DNA of 5,434 bases, taken from assembly GCA_028688535.1 (NCBI GenBank), contig JAQTXY010000154.1:1-5434 (forward strand). The letters run 5' to 3'. Shown here one piece after another: positions 1 to 5,368 of the stretch; the first letter of the stretch is position 1; each line of letters begins with the position of its first letter. Source of the stretch: Methanothrix sp. Its GTDB lineage: Archaea; Halobacteriota; Methanosarcinia; Methanotrichales; Methanotrichaceae. A program made the position numbers and the translations under genes. The notes beneath the pieces are model-generated. The model was not told the DNA's origin and made no database searches. It worked only from the letters and a program-made list of their open reading frames with translations.

Positions 1-786
1 ATCGAAGTCGGCTGTGCCGTTGAAGACCGCATTTTGGAAGTCGCCATTGCCGTAGCAGGTCATATAACTGAAGTTGACATCGCTGTTGAAGCCAGCGCCA
101 CCGAAGTCGGCAGTGCGGTTGAAAATAGCGATTCTAAAGTCAGCAATATCTTTAAAATTGCAGCTAAAATTGGTATGATTAGCAAAATATGCCCCATCAA
201 AAACCGCATAGTCCAGAAACTGAGTCTCATTGAAGTGAGCATGTTTGCAAAATATCGACCCAAAGAAATCTGCGAACTGATTAAATTGTGTATTCGACAG
301 AACAGCATCTTCTTTGAATATTGCTCCCCGGAATCCAGCAATTCCTTCGAATTTGGTATTTTTAATATTAATTAGTCTATTGAACTTTGTATTATTAAAA
401 TCTACTCCGCCTCTGATTGTGCTGTTTGTAATTTGTATCTGAGATGAAACTATCTTTTTTTCCTCGTTAATTGTTGCACTTTCTACTACATAGCATAGAG
501 CATCATTAGGAGATGTCTCATTGGCGGATGGCAAATAATCATCCATCTCATCTAGATCCAGGTCACCTGTGATGGTAAAGCCGTCGTACTCCACTGGCTC
601 GCCTGCCCTGATCTGCTCCAGGATCCGGCTGGCGGGCACGACCCGATCATCTGCCCCAGCTGACAATCCCATCGCAAAAATGATAAGCAACACTATCGAA
701 ATCCAGATTCGAGCCAGAGAAAAGGCCTCCTCAGCAAATAGCATTGCTACAGCTTCAATAAATTTTTCCTGCAAGACAGCCTCCAT
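1..786 (-). CDS. Secreted pentapeptide-type repeat protein, N-terminal part (runs off left edge)
   Basis: An open frame of 262 codons with no stop runs from an ATG at 786-784 to the window edge, so the C-terminus is missing. An in-frame TAA lies upstream at 835-837. Residues 26-45 (RIWISIVLLIIFAMGLSAGA) look like a signal-peptide core, with cleavage near residue 45. A linker follows that includes RAGEPVEYDGFTITGDLDLD (60-79). From about residue 128 to the edge, aromatic or hydrophobic residues recur at alternating 5- and 6-residue steps (VDFNN, TKFEG, AIFKE, ADFFG, AVFDG, TADFGG, AVFNG, TADF). This is the 11-residue variant of the pentapeptide repeat (Pfam Pentapeptide_3 style), which folds as a four-sided right-handed beta-helix. 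The protein is probably exported and may act at the cell surface; no enzymatic motif is visible and the molecular role is unknown. The start is uncertain: M1 gives an unusually long n-region, M15 (744) is possible, and a strong GAGGAGG at 732-726 precedes a CTG at 717. It is divergent from the dCMP deaminase gene, 77 bases away. Confidence 0.82.
   Translation of the reverse strand, partial: MEAVLQEKFIEAVAMLFAEEAFSLARIWISIVLLIIFAMGLSAGADDRVVPASRILEQIRAGEPVEYDGFTITGDLDLDEMDDYLPSANETSPNDALCYVVESATINEEKKIVSSQIQITNSTIRGGVDFNNTKFNRLINIKNTKFEGIAGFRGAIFKEDAVLSNTQFNQFADFFGSIFCKHAHFNETQFLDYAVFDGAYFANHTNFSCNFKDIADFRIAIFNRTADFGGAGFNSDVNFSYMTCYGNGDFQNAVFNGTADFD
4..156 (-). repeat. 33-bp (11-residue) tandem coding repeats in the pentapeptide gene
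   Basis: On the plus strand, similar 21-mers begin at 4, 37, 70, 103 and 136, exactly 33 bases apart. The copies at 4-24 and 103-123 (gaagtcggc.gtgc.gttgaa) differ at only 2 of 21 positions. The protein period is 11 residues, one 5-step plus one 6-step. The nucleotide similarity suggests relatively recent repeat expansion at this end of the gene. The copies between about 160 and 400 are more diverged and more AT-rich. Confidence 0.7.
726..732 (-). promoter_or_regulatory. Strong Shine-Dalgarno-like site inside the pentapeptide frame
   Basis: The minus strand reads GAGGAGG here, a good match to the archaeal anti-Shine-Dalgarno. It is followed after 8 bases by CTG (717-715), in frame with the pentapeptide protein. 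Initiation there would give a compact signal peptide starting (M)ARIWISIVLL. No comparable site precedes the ATG codons at 786 or 744. It may equally be just the codons for Glu-Glu-Ala. Confidence 0.35.
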
Positions 787-863
787 CTTCTGCCCGATTC
801 TGCCACCCCAAAAGCTCCCTCGGCGGTGATCTTCTTAAGCTTGAAGACCAACAGTCTCAGCAA
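787..863. promoter_or_regulatory. Divergent intergenic region, probable dCMP deaminase promoter
   Basis: These 77 bases separate two divergent starts, so both promoters should lie here or overlap the coding ends. On the plus strand ttcttaagc (831-839) is a weak TATA-like element about 29 bases before the ATG at 864. No ribosome-binding site precedes that ATG (cagtctcagcaaATG), which fits a leaderless or nearly leaderless transcript. The cttaag core is palindromic and could also serve the minus strand. The match to the TATA consensus is poor, so the assignment is tentative. Confidence 0.35.
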
Positions 864-1307
864 ATGTCGCCCATCATCCGCCCCGCCTTAGACCAGTACT
901 TCATGGAAATCGCCACAGTAGTTGCCAAGCGCTCCACCTGCCTGCGAAATCAAGTGGGCGCGCTCTTTGTCAAGAACAAGCGCATTCTCAGCACCGGCTA
1001 CAACGGCGCTCCTGCAGGCCTGGAGCACTGCGACATTGTAGGCTGCGCTCGCCAGGACGTGGCCTCGGGCACCCGCCATGAGCTGTGCCGCGCGGTGCAT
1101 GCCGAGCAGAACGCTATCATCCAGGCGGCGCTGCACGGCATCAGCATCGAGGGGGCGACCCTCTACTGCACTCACCAGCCCTGCATTCTCTGCGCCAAGA
1201 TGATGATCAATGCCCGAATTACCAAGGTGGTCTATCAGCAGAGCTATCCGGACGGAACGGCATTGGATTTCTTGCAGCAGGCAGGGATAGAAGTAGTAAA
1301 ACTTTAG
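864..1307 (+). CDS. dCMP deaminase (cytidine/deoxycytidylate deaminase family)
   Basis: The 147-residue protein has the full zinc-deaminase signature: HAE at residues 79-81 (His zinc ligand, catalytic Glu81) and PCILC at 106-110 (Cys107 and Cys110 zinc ligands). The N-terminal block YFMEIATVVAKRSTC, the VGALFVK strand and the GYNGAP motif (45-50) are typical of dCMP deaminases of the ComEB/phage T4 type rather than cytidine deaminases. Extra cysteines at 56, 61 and 75 before the HAE motif fall in the insert that carries a second metal site in some members. The family converts dCMP to dUMP plus ammonia in the cytosol, feeding thymidylate synthesis; some members are allosterically controlled by dCTP and dTTP, which this sequence alone cannot show. 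The length is normal and complete. The ATG at 864 is chosen because the conserved region starts within a few residues; the next ATG (903) would remove it. The gene appears monocistronic. Confidence 0.93.
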   Translation: MSPIIRPALDQYFMEIATVVAKRSTCLRNQVGALFVKNKRILSTGYNGAPAGLEHCDIVGCARQDVASGTRHELCRAVHAEQNAIIQAALHGISIEGATLYCTHQPCILCAKMMINARITKVVYQQSYPDGTALDFLQQAGIEVVKL

Positions 1308-1370
1308 GATTATATTTTAGATAAGTTTATATCTCTTGGACCGATCCTACATTGATAAATAGTTGCAATT
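1308..1370 (+). promoter_or_regulatory. Intergenic: weak T-rich terminator and TATA-like box
   Basis: Just after the deaminase stop, ttatatttta (1311-1320) is a short T-rich stretch that could end transcription in an archaeon. TTTATAT at 1326-1332 is a reasonable archaeal TATA box for the next gene. A start about 27 bases downstream (near 1356) would leave a leader of roughly 15 bases to the ATG at 1371, or about 52 to the ATG at 1408. Both assignments rest on sequence resemblance only. Confidence 0.45.
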
Positions 1371-3776
1371 ATGACAGGGATCGATGAGATGCAGGAGATC
1401 AACAATCATGCTGGCACCAAGGGGCTTTTTTTATTGTTCATCTCGATGGTGCTATTGTCTTGCGCAGCCCAGGCAGCCACCTATTATGTCGCCCCCACCG
1501 GCAGCAACGGAAATCCCGGCACCCTTGCAGAGCCCTGGGCCACTCCCGCTTACGGAGCTGCTCAGCTTCAGCAGGGAGATACGCTGATCATTCGAGATGG
1601 TGAGTATGTTTTGCAGGATTATGGCGAAGACAGAATTCTTCCCCCATCGGGCAGCCCGGAGGCCTGGATCACCATCAAGGGCGAGGAAGGATGCAGGCCC
1701 TCGCTCATCGGCACAGACAATCTCGCCAACGCCATCGATCTATCCGCAGTGCATTATGTCAGGATCGAGAACCTGGAGATCAAGAGCGACGGCACTAATC
1801 CCTTTCGCGATGCCATTGCCTGCTGGGAGCCTGCATCAAACATCATCCTTTGCAACCTCTACATTCACCAGGTAGATGAATTTGGAATCAATATCCAGGA
1901 CATCGATGGATTGAGCCTCCTGGACAGCACCATCGAGTACTGCGGCTTTGGCTCCGTTGGAGGAACTGCGGGAGTTGCCGGCGGCTGGAGGAATGTGCTC
2001 ATAAAGAACTGCCGCTTCGCTTACAGTGGCCACTACTATCAGGGCACTCCCGGTCCCTCTCCCTACGACCGGCCGGATGGCTTTGGCATTGAGCCCTCAG
2101 AGGGGCCGATTGAGATTGCAGATACCACATCAACCCACAATCGAGGGGATGGCCTGGACTCAAAAGCTGATCGAACCTACATCCATCACTGCATTGTGAG
2201 CCACAATTCCTGCGACGGGATCAAGATCTGGGGAGATAATACAGTCATCGAGAACTGCCTGGTATACGATACGGGCGACGGCGATACCAGCCCCACCCCC
2301 TGGTCGGGACTGGTGGCGCACTCTACCGTCCCCAATGCCAGGTTTACGATAGTCAATACCGTCGTGGCCGACAATCCCGAGAGACAGGGATACCCCATGC
2401 ATGTCCAGTACGACAACCGGGATGTACCAATCCAGCTTACCATGAAGAACTGCATAATCTCTCACGGAGAGGGCGCGCTCTGGATAGGGCCATCTGTAAT
2501 ATTTTCGTTGGAGAACAATCTGTTCTATCGACCGCAGTCGGATGTGCCGGTACAAATCGACGATCAGGATTACACATCAGCCCAAATAGAAGCCGGTGCC
2601 CTGGGACCAGGCAATCTGGCCCGCGACCCCCTGTTCGTTGATTATGGCTCTGCCGACCCCGCAGGCTACCAGCTTCAGGAGGTTAGCCCTGGGGTAGATT
2701 CCGCAGCAGCTCAAGGAGCACCGCAAGATGACCTTCTGCACAGACCGCGGCCTGCTGGGCAGGGCTATGACATGGGATGCTTCGAAAACCAGCTGTCAGA
2801 GCCACCGAGCTGGAACTCTCTCGGAGGCTACATAACCAGCAGTCCTAGCGTAATAGTGGACAGAATGGGCCAAACAGAAATCTGGGTGAAAGGCGGAGAT
2901 GATTCGCTCTGGGTCAACATAGATGGGACATGGCATGGAAAGGGAGGCTTCTTAACATCGGACCCCTTCGCAGTTAAAGATTACAATGGCAAGACACACG
3001 TATTTGTTCGTGGAGGAGACGGCAGCCTTTGGGACTTTATATACGATCCAGCTCTTGACACAGGACACTGGAAAAGTCTGGGCGGATACATCACAGAAAT
3101 GCCCACTGCAGCCCAAGATCCAATGAATCATGGCATTATGAGGGTTGCAGTTATTGGTGGGGATAATGCCTTGTGGATTTGCGACTTTGACATAAATTCG
3201 GAGACATACGTTTGGGCTTCCCAGGGAGGTGTTCTAACTGCACGTCCGCACATTCTTTTTGATCCCTCAGGCACAGAGCACATACTTGTTCGCGGAGGTG
3301 ATAATGCATTGTGGGATAAGAAAGGAGTGTGGAGTGGATCTTCGTACTCACGCACCTGGAGTTCATTAGGTGGCTACTTGGCCAATACGCCAATCGCCAC
3401 CATACAACCGGGTGTAAACAATCATGTAGCAGCCTTTGTTAAGGGTGGTGACAATGCATTGTGGGTGTGCGATGTGCTCTCAGACAGCGAGCCTGAGACA
3501 GGCACCTGGTACGGACTTGGGGGAGTCATTACCACGGATCCGTTTGTGGTCGCAGACACATCTGCCAGCAAAATACATGCGTTTGTGCGTGGCAGCGATT
3601 CGGCTCTCTGGGAGAACATATTTAGCACATCTCCCTGGAATCCGGGCGGAAATCAGTGGCAAGGCATTGGCGGATTATTGTTAGCTTACAGACCGGGGGC
3701 ATGTATCTCGAGCAACACCCAGGCATTTGTTATCGGAACCGATCATGCTCTGTGGCGAAATATGCATATCTGTTAA
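1371..3776 (+). CDS. Secreted parallel beta-helix protein with C-terminal seven-bladed PLL/tectonin-like propeller
   Basis: The 801-residue protein starts with a signal peptide (hydrophobic 19-31, AQA cleavage site near 35). Residues 36-80 (YYVAPTGSNGNPG, then GDTLIIRDGEY) are the standard opening of secreted right-handed beta-helix proteins. Residues 120-395 carry helix rungs such as VRIENLEI, NVLIKNCRF, TYIHHCIVSHNSCDGIKI, TVIENCLVYD and LTMKNCIISH, resembling PL9-type polysaccharide lyases or surface adhesins. Residues 418-471 (DPLFVDYGSADPAGYQLQ, SPGVDSA, YDMGCFE) are the usual cap of such helices (choice-of-anchor Q style). Residues 481-801 hold seven repeats of about 38-50 residues, each W..(L)GG.(I/L)T..P, then FV.GGD.ALW, expected to form one beta-propeller like the fucose-binding PLL lectins (DUF346-like repeats). 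It probably binds or acts on glycans outside the cell; lyase activity is not established. Transmembrane anchors are absent after the signal. The start is uncertain: alternatives are ATG 1389, or ATG 1408 with a frameshift at the T7 tract. Confidence 0.88.
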   Translation: MTGIDEMQEINNHAGTKGLFLLFISMVLLSCAAQAATYYVAPTGSNGNPGTLAEPWATPAYGAAQLQQGDTLIIRDGEYVLQDYGEDRILPPSGSPEAWITIKGEEGCRPSLIGTDNLANAIDLSAVHYVRIENLEIKSDGTNPFRDAIACWEPASNIILCNLYIHQVDEFGINIQDIDGLSLLDSTIEYCGFGSVGGTAGVAGGWRNVLIKNCRFAYSGHYYQGTPGPSPYDRPDGFGIEPSEGPIEIADTTSTHNRGDGLDSKADRTYIHHCIVSHNSCDGIKIWGDNTVIENCLVYDTGDGDTSPTPWSGLVAHSTVPNARFTIVNTVVADNPERQGYPMHVQYDNRDVPIQLTMKNCIISHGEGALWIGPSVIFSLENNLFYRPQSDVPVQIDDQDYTSAQIEAGALGPGNLARDPLFVDYGSADPAGYQLQEVSPGVDSAAAQGAPQDDLLHRPRPAGQGYDMGCFENQLSEPPSWNSLGGYITSSPSVIVDRMGQTEIWVKGGDDSLWVNIDGTWHGKGGFLTSDPFAVKDYNGKTHVFVRGGDGSLWDFIYDPALDTGHWKSLGGYITEMPTAAQDPMNHGIMRVAVIGGDNALWICDFDINSETYVWASQGGVLTARPHILFDPSGTEHILVRGGDNALWDKKGVWSGSSYSRTWSSLGGYLANTPIATIQPGVNNHVAAFVKGGDNALWVCDVLSDSEPETGTWYGLGGVITTDPFVVADTSASKIHAFVRGSDSALWENIFSTSPWNPGGNQWQGIGGLLLAYRPGACISSNTQAFVIGTDHALWRNMHIC
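1394..1400 (+). promoter_or_regulatory. Strong Shine-Dalgarno-like GGAGATC before an out-of-frame ATG
   Basis: GGAGATC closely matches the archaeal consensus and sits 7 bases before the ATG at 1408. That ATG is out of frame with the beta-helix protein, but one additional T in the T7 tract at 1426-1432 would join it to the frame and give MLAPRGFFLLFISMVLL, an excellent signal peptide. The in-frame ATG codons at 1371 and 1389 have only weak sites upstream (a partial gggatc before 1389). Confidence 0.5.
2811..3773 (+). repeat. Seven degenerate propeller-blade repeats
   Basis: The blades begin at Trp residues 481, 521, 567, 615, 663, 713 and 763, with the final blade ending at the C-terminus. 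The terminal motif is GGD in blades 1-5, GSD in blade 6 and GTD in blade 7, each followed by (S/A)LW. DNA identity between blades is mostly low, so the duplications are old. Blades 4 and 5 still share the exact 13-mer aatgcattgtggg at 3303-3315 and 3453-3465. Confidence 0.85.
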
Positions 3777-3803
3777 AATTTGCCACCCAAGTTGTACTCA
3801 ATC

Positions 3804-3812
3804 GTCTATATG
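3804..3812 (+). promoter_or_regulatory. TATA-like box upstream of the small secreted protein
   Basis: The stretch tctatatga is centred about 30 bases before the ATG at 3838 and 9-13 bases before the ATG pair at 3817/3820. If it is the promoter, transcription would begin near 3833-3838, favouring the ATG at 3838 with little or no leader. The gap to the preceding stop is only about 60 bases, so read-through from the beta-helix gene is also possible. Confidence 0.35.
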
Positions 3813-3837
3813 ATTCATGATGTGCTTAGAAGGATCT

Positions 3838-4119
3838 ATGGTCTGGAAGGAAATAAGTGCAATATGTCTCATATCGGTTGTGATCATGCTGGCGCTGCCT
3901 ACAGTGGGCGCAACTAAAGATACCATCTCGGAATTAAAGTCCACAATATCGTCATTCGATGATCCTCGCATGAATGCAGAGGATCTGGCATTCTACCTGG
4001 TAACTCATGAATTCGATGCAAAACCCAAAGACGGCTATGTAGAGGTTGGCTTAGAGGGCAAAATCTGCAAGCTCACCCCCAATGGTTCGGCACCTGGACT
4101 TTGCACCCTTGCAGTCTAA
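3838..4119 (+). CDS. Small secreted protein, function unknown
   Basis: Starting at the ATG at 3838 gives 93 residues: a short n-region (MVWKE), a hydrophobic core at residues 6-20 and a signal-peptidase site around PTVGA (21-25). AGAAGGA at 3828-3834 lies just upstream of this ATG. The frame can extend back to ATG codons at 3820 and 3817 (100 residues), but this adds an acidic n-region less suited to a signal peptide. The mature part is about 68 residues, predicted helical at first (DTISELKSTISSF), then a beta-like half with MNAEDLAFYLVTHEFDAKP, DGYVEVGLEGKICKLTPNG and PGLCTLAV. Two cysteines (77 and 89) could form a disulfide. I do not recognise a characterised domain; it resembles small exported proteins of Methanothrix-like genomes, from memory only. 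It lies 61 bases after the beta-helix gene on the same strand, so co-expression or a shared surface role is possible. Confidence 0.75.
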   Translation: MVWKEISAICLISVVIMLALPTVGATKDTISELKSTISSFDDPRMNAEDLAFYLVTHEFDAKPKDGYVEVGLEGKICKLTPNGSAPGLCTLAV

Positions 4120-4191
4120 AGGCGCACCCGGCTCGCCCAGCAAGATCGAGTGCCGCCTTCCAGGCCACTCCCTCCTCCTAAAACCAATGCC
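4120..4191. other. Convergent intergenic spacer with a 9-bp direct repeat at the marker 8 stop
   Basis: These 72 bases separate two converging genes and contain no clear hairpin terminator or long T tract for either. AAACCAATG occurs at 4181-4189 and again at 4194-4202, 13 bases apart, spanning the stop codon of the minus-strand gene. On the minus strand the only T-rich piece after the stop is ggtttta. Confidence 0.5.
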
Positions 4192-5037
4192 TTAAACCAA
4201 TGGCCGAGGCTGTTTTTCCTCAGGCAAGACCGGCAGCGGCATAGTGTTTATCAGAAGCGGCTGCTCTACATCTTTGGCCCTTTCCACCAGCAGTTCCTTG
4301 CCCCAACGAGTCAGGCCAAAGAGAGGCACAGCTGTTCCCACTTGTACCAGAGGCTTTACTTGCTCACGAATACTCTTTGAAGCGCAGGCGGTAACAATAT
4401 CTGCCGCCGACAAGAGTCTCGATGCCTCATCAGGGCTAATGGCAGTAAGATGAACGCCGATAATCATGATCTTTACCCCGGCCGCCTTCTCCAGCAAGCG
4501 CAGCTTCTCAGCGGATGAGCCATCGGCCACTGTGACGGCAAATTTCCGAAATCCGGCAGCCACAGCGTAAGCTGCACCCTCTATCTGGTCGATCTTGCCA
4601 TCCTGAGCAGAGAGTACATGCCCACCTCTGGCCCGGATGCCTTCAATAACCTCCGGTATGGGATCGGTCTCCAATAGCCCAGATAGGTAGCCGCCCATGC
4701 CCTGAACAAGATCTGCATTATCGGTTATCACGCTGCCAGCTCCATCGCAAACGGTAACCGCTGCGTCGATAATTCCGGCATTCAAACCGGTCATCATGGA
4801 CTCGGAAGCTCCGAAGCCCACAAAGGTATCCATCTGCAACTTGCGTCGCGCCGAGAACATGCCGTGAGTTGTTATTCTAAACTCCATATTTGCAGCCGCA
4901 GATTCCGCAGTCACCTTTTTTATTCCCCTTATCTTCTCGAAGAGCGGACACCACTCAATAAAGGGCTCGCTGGCATTCTGCACCTTTTCACCTTCCACTT
5001 TGACGCGAGATTTGCCCAATAGCTCCATTATATGCAT
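4192..5037 (-). CDS. Methanogenesis marker protein 8 (DUF2099 family)
   Basis: The complete 281-residue protein has no signal peptide or membrane segment and should be cytosolic. I recognise it as methanogenesis marker 8 from its overall length and conserved blocks: FIEWCPLFEKIRGIKKVT (26-43, Cys30), ITTHGMF (55-61), VGFGASESMMTGL (73-85) and VTVCDGAGSVI (94-104, Cys97), followed by GGYLSGLLETDPIPEVIEGI (115-134). The family is defined by near-restriction to methanogens and relatives and its biochemical role is not firmly established; association with methyl-coenzyme M reductase or its cofactors is a common inference. The three cysteines (30, 97, 218) are candidates for metal or cofactor contacts, but this is speculation. 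The start at 5037 is supported by GGAGG at 5047-5043, five bases upstream; the ATG at 5028 would be 14 bases away. The gene stands alone, convergent with the small secreted protein and divergent from the frame at the right edge. Confidence 0.75.
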   Translation of the reverse strand: MHIMELLGKSRVKVEGEKVQNASEPFIEWCPLFEKIRGIKKVTAESAAANMEFRITTHGMFSARRKLQMDTFVGFGASESMMTGLNAGIIDAAVTVCDGAGSVITDNADLVQGMGGYLSGLLETDPIPEVIEGIRARGGHVLSAQDGKIDQIEGAAYAVAAGFRKFAVTVADGSSAEKLRLLEKAAGVKIMIIGVHLTAISPDEASRLLSAADIVTACASKSIREQVKPLVQVGTAVPLFGLTRWGKELLVERAKDVEQPLLINTMPLPVLPEEKQPRPLV

Positions 5038-5042
5038 TTAGT

Positions 5043-5047
5043 CCTCC
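5043..5047 (-). promoter_or_regulatory. Ribosome-binding site of the marker 8 gene
   Basis: The minus strand reads ctGGAGGactaaATG, a strong match to the archaeal anti-Shine-Dalgarno with a 5-base spacer. It decides the start at 5037 over the ATG at 5028. Confidence 0.75.
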
Positions 5048-5049
5048 AG

Positions 5050-5337
5050 GGAGAAGCCGACCCACTTATTGGATTATTGCCTTGGATTCTCCCCTATTAT
5101 CATCCTAATCCTGTCTATCTGTTGATGTTCTTAATATGATTACTCAAGCACAGAGACGGGTGATGGGAGAAGATAGGGTAAATGAGGGCATAAGAATTGA
5201 CAATTAAAAAACATGATTTATAAAATTAATCATAAAAGTAAATAACAATTAAGCCATGCTGGCGAAAATATAGAATTTATACAAAAATATAATTAGTAAG
5301 ATGTGAGGGTTTCCAACCTCGATGGAATTATTTTCGA
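5050..5337. other. Long intergenic region, AT-rich on the right, no gene seen
   Basis: Together with the flanking signals, this separates the marker 8 gene from the right-edge frame by about 330 bases. The part nearest the marker 8 gene (to about 5190) has mixed composition and contains complementary segments that could form a long-range stem (5087-5105 with 5158-5171). From about 5190 to 5300 it is very AT-rich, with the palindrome AATTGACAATT (5195-5205), an inverted repeat ATGATT/AATCAT (5213-5218 and 5228-5233) around TTTATAAAA, and ACAATTAA twice (5200-5207, 5245-5252). TTTTATAAA on the minus strand (5225-5217) is the best TATA candidate for the marker 8 gene and would give a leader of roughly 155 bases. 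No tRNA or open frame of note was found. Confidence 0.5.
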
Positions 5338-5355
5338 CGAAACTTATATATATAT
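5338..5355 (+). promoter_or_regulatory. Strong archaeal BRE/TATA promoter
   Basis: CGAAAC followed directly by TTATATATATAT closely matches the methanogen box A with a purine-rich BRE. The expected transcription start lies about 25-30 bases downstream of the box, around 5369-5375, coinciding with the ATG at 5369. This predicts a leaderless or nearly leaderless transcript, or an initiation point slightly inside the assumed frame. Confidence 0.7.
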
Positions 5356-5368
5356 GATATCACTCGTT

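Noticed and set aside
60..341. Minus-strand open frame of 93 codons with hydrophobic stretches
   Set aside because: It is out of frame with the clear pentapeptide repeat frame covering the same bases.
34..375. Plus-strand open frame of 113 codons with repeated EV/VE residues
   Set aside because: It is the antisense shadow of the pentapeptide repeats on the minus strand; its periodicity follows from that gene.
888..1175. Minus-strand open frame of 95 codons
   Set aside because: It is the antisense of the dCMP deaminase gene, which has complete catalytic motifs on the plus strand.
3294..3306. GGAGGTGATA followed by ATG, a near-perfect ribosome-binding site inside the propeller
   Set aside because: It encodes the conserved Gly-Gly-Asp-Asn of blade 4, the ATG is too close, and no sizeable frame starts there.
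4244..4453. Plus-strand open frame of 69 codons, and an overlapping one at 4150-4380
   Set aside because: Both lie antisense to the marker 8 gene and show no family features or initiation signals.
5197..5224. TTGACA, 16-base spacer, TATAAA: a textbook bacterial sigma-70 promoter
   Set aside because: The other evidence points to an archaeon, which lacks sigma-70; in such AT-rich DNA the match is probably chance. It would matter if the source proved bacterial.
5303..5320. GAGGGTTTCCAACCTC, a short imperfect hairpin before the right-edge promoter
   Set aside because: It is only 6 base pairs with a bulge and no following T tract; too weak to call a terminator or operator.
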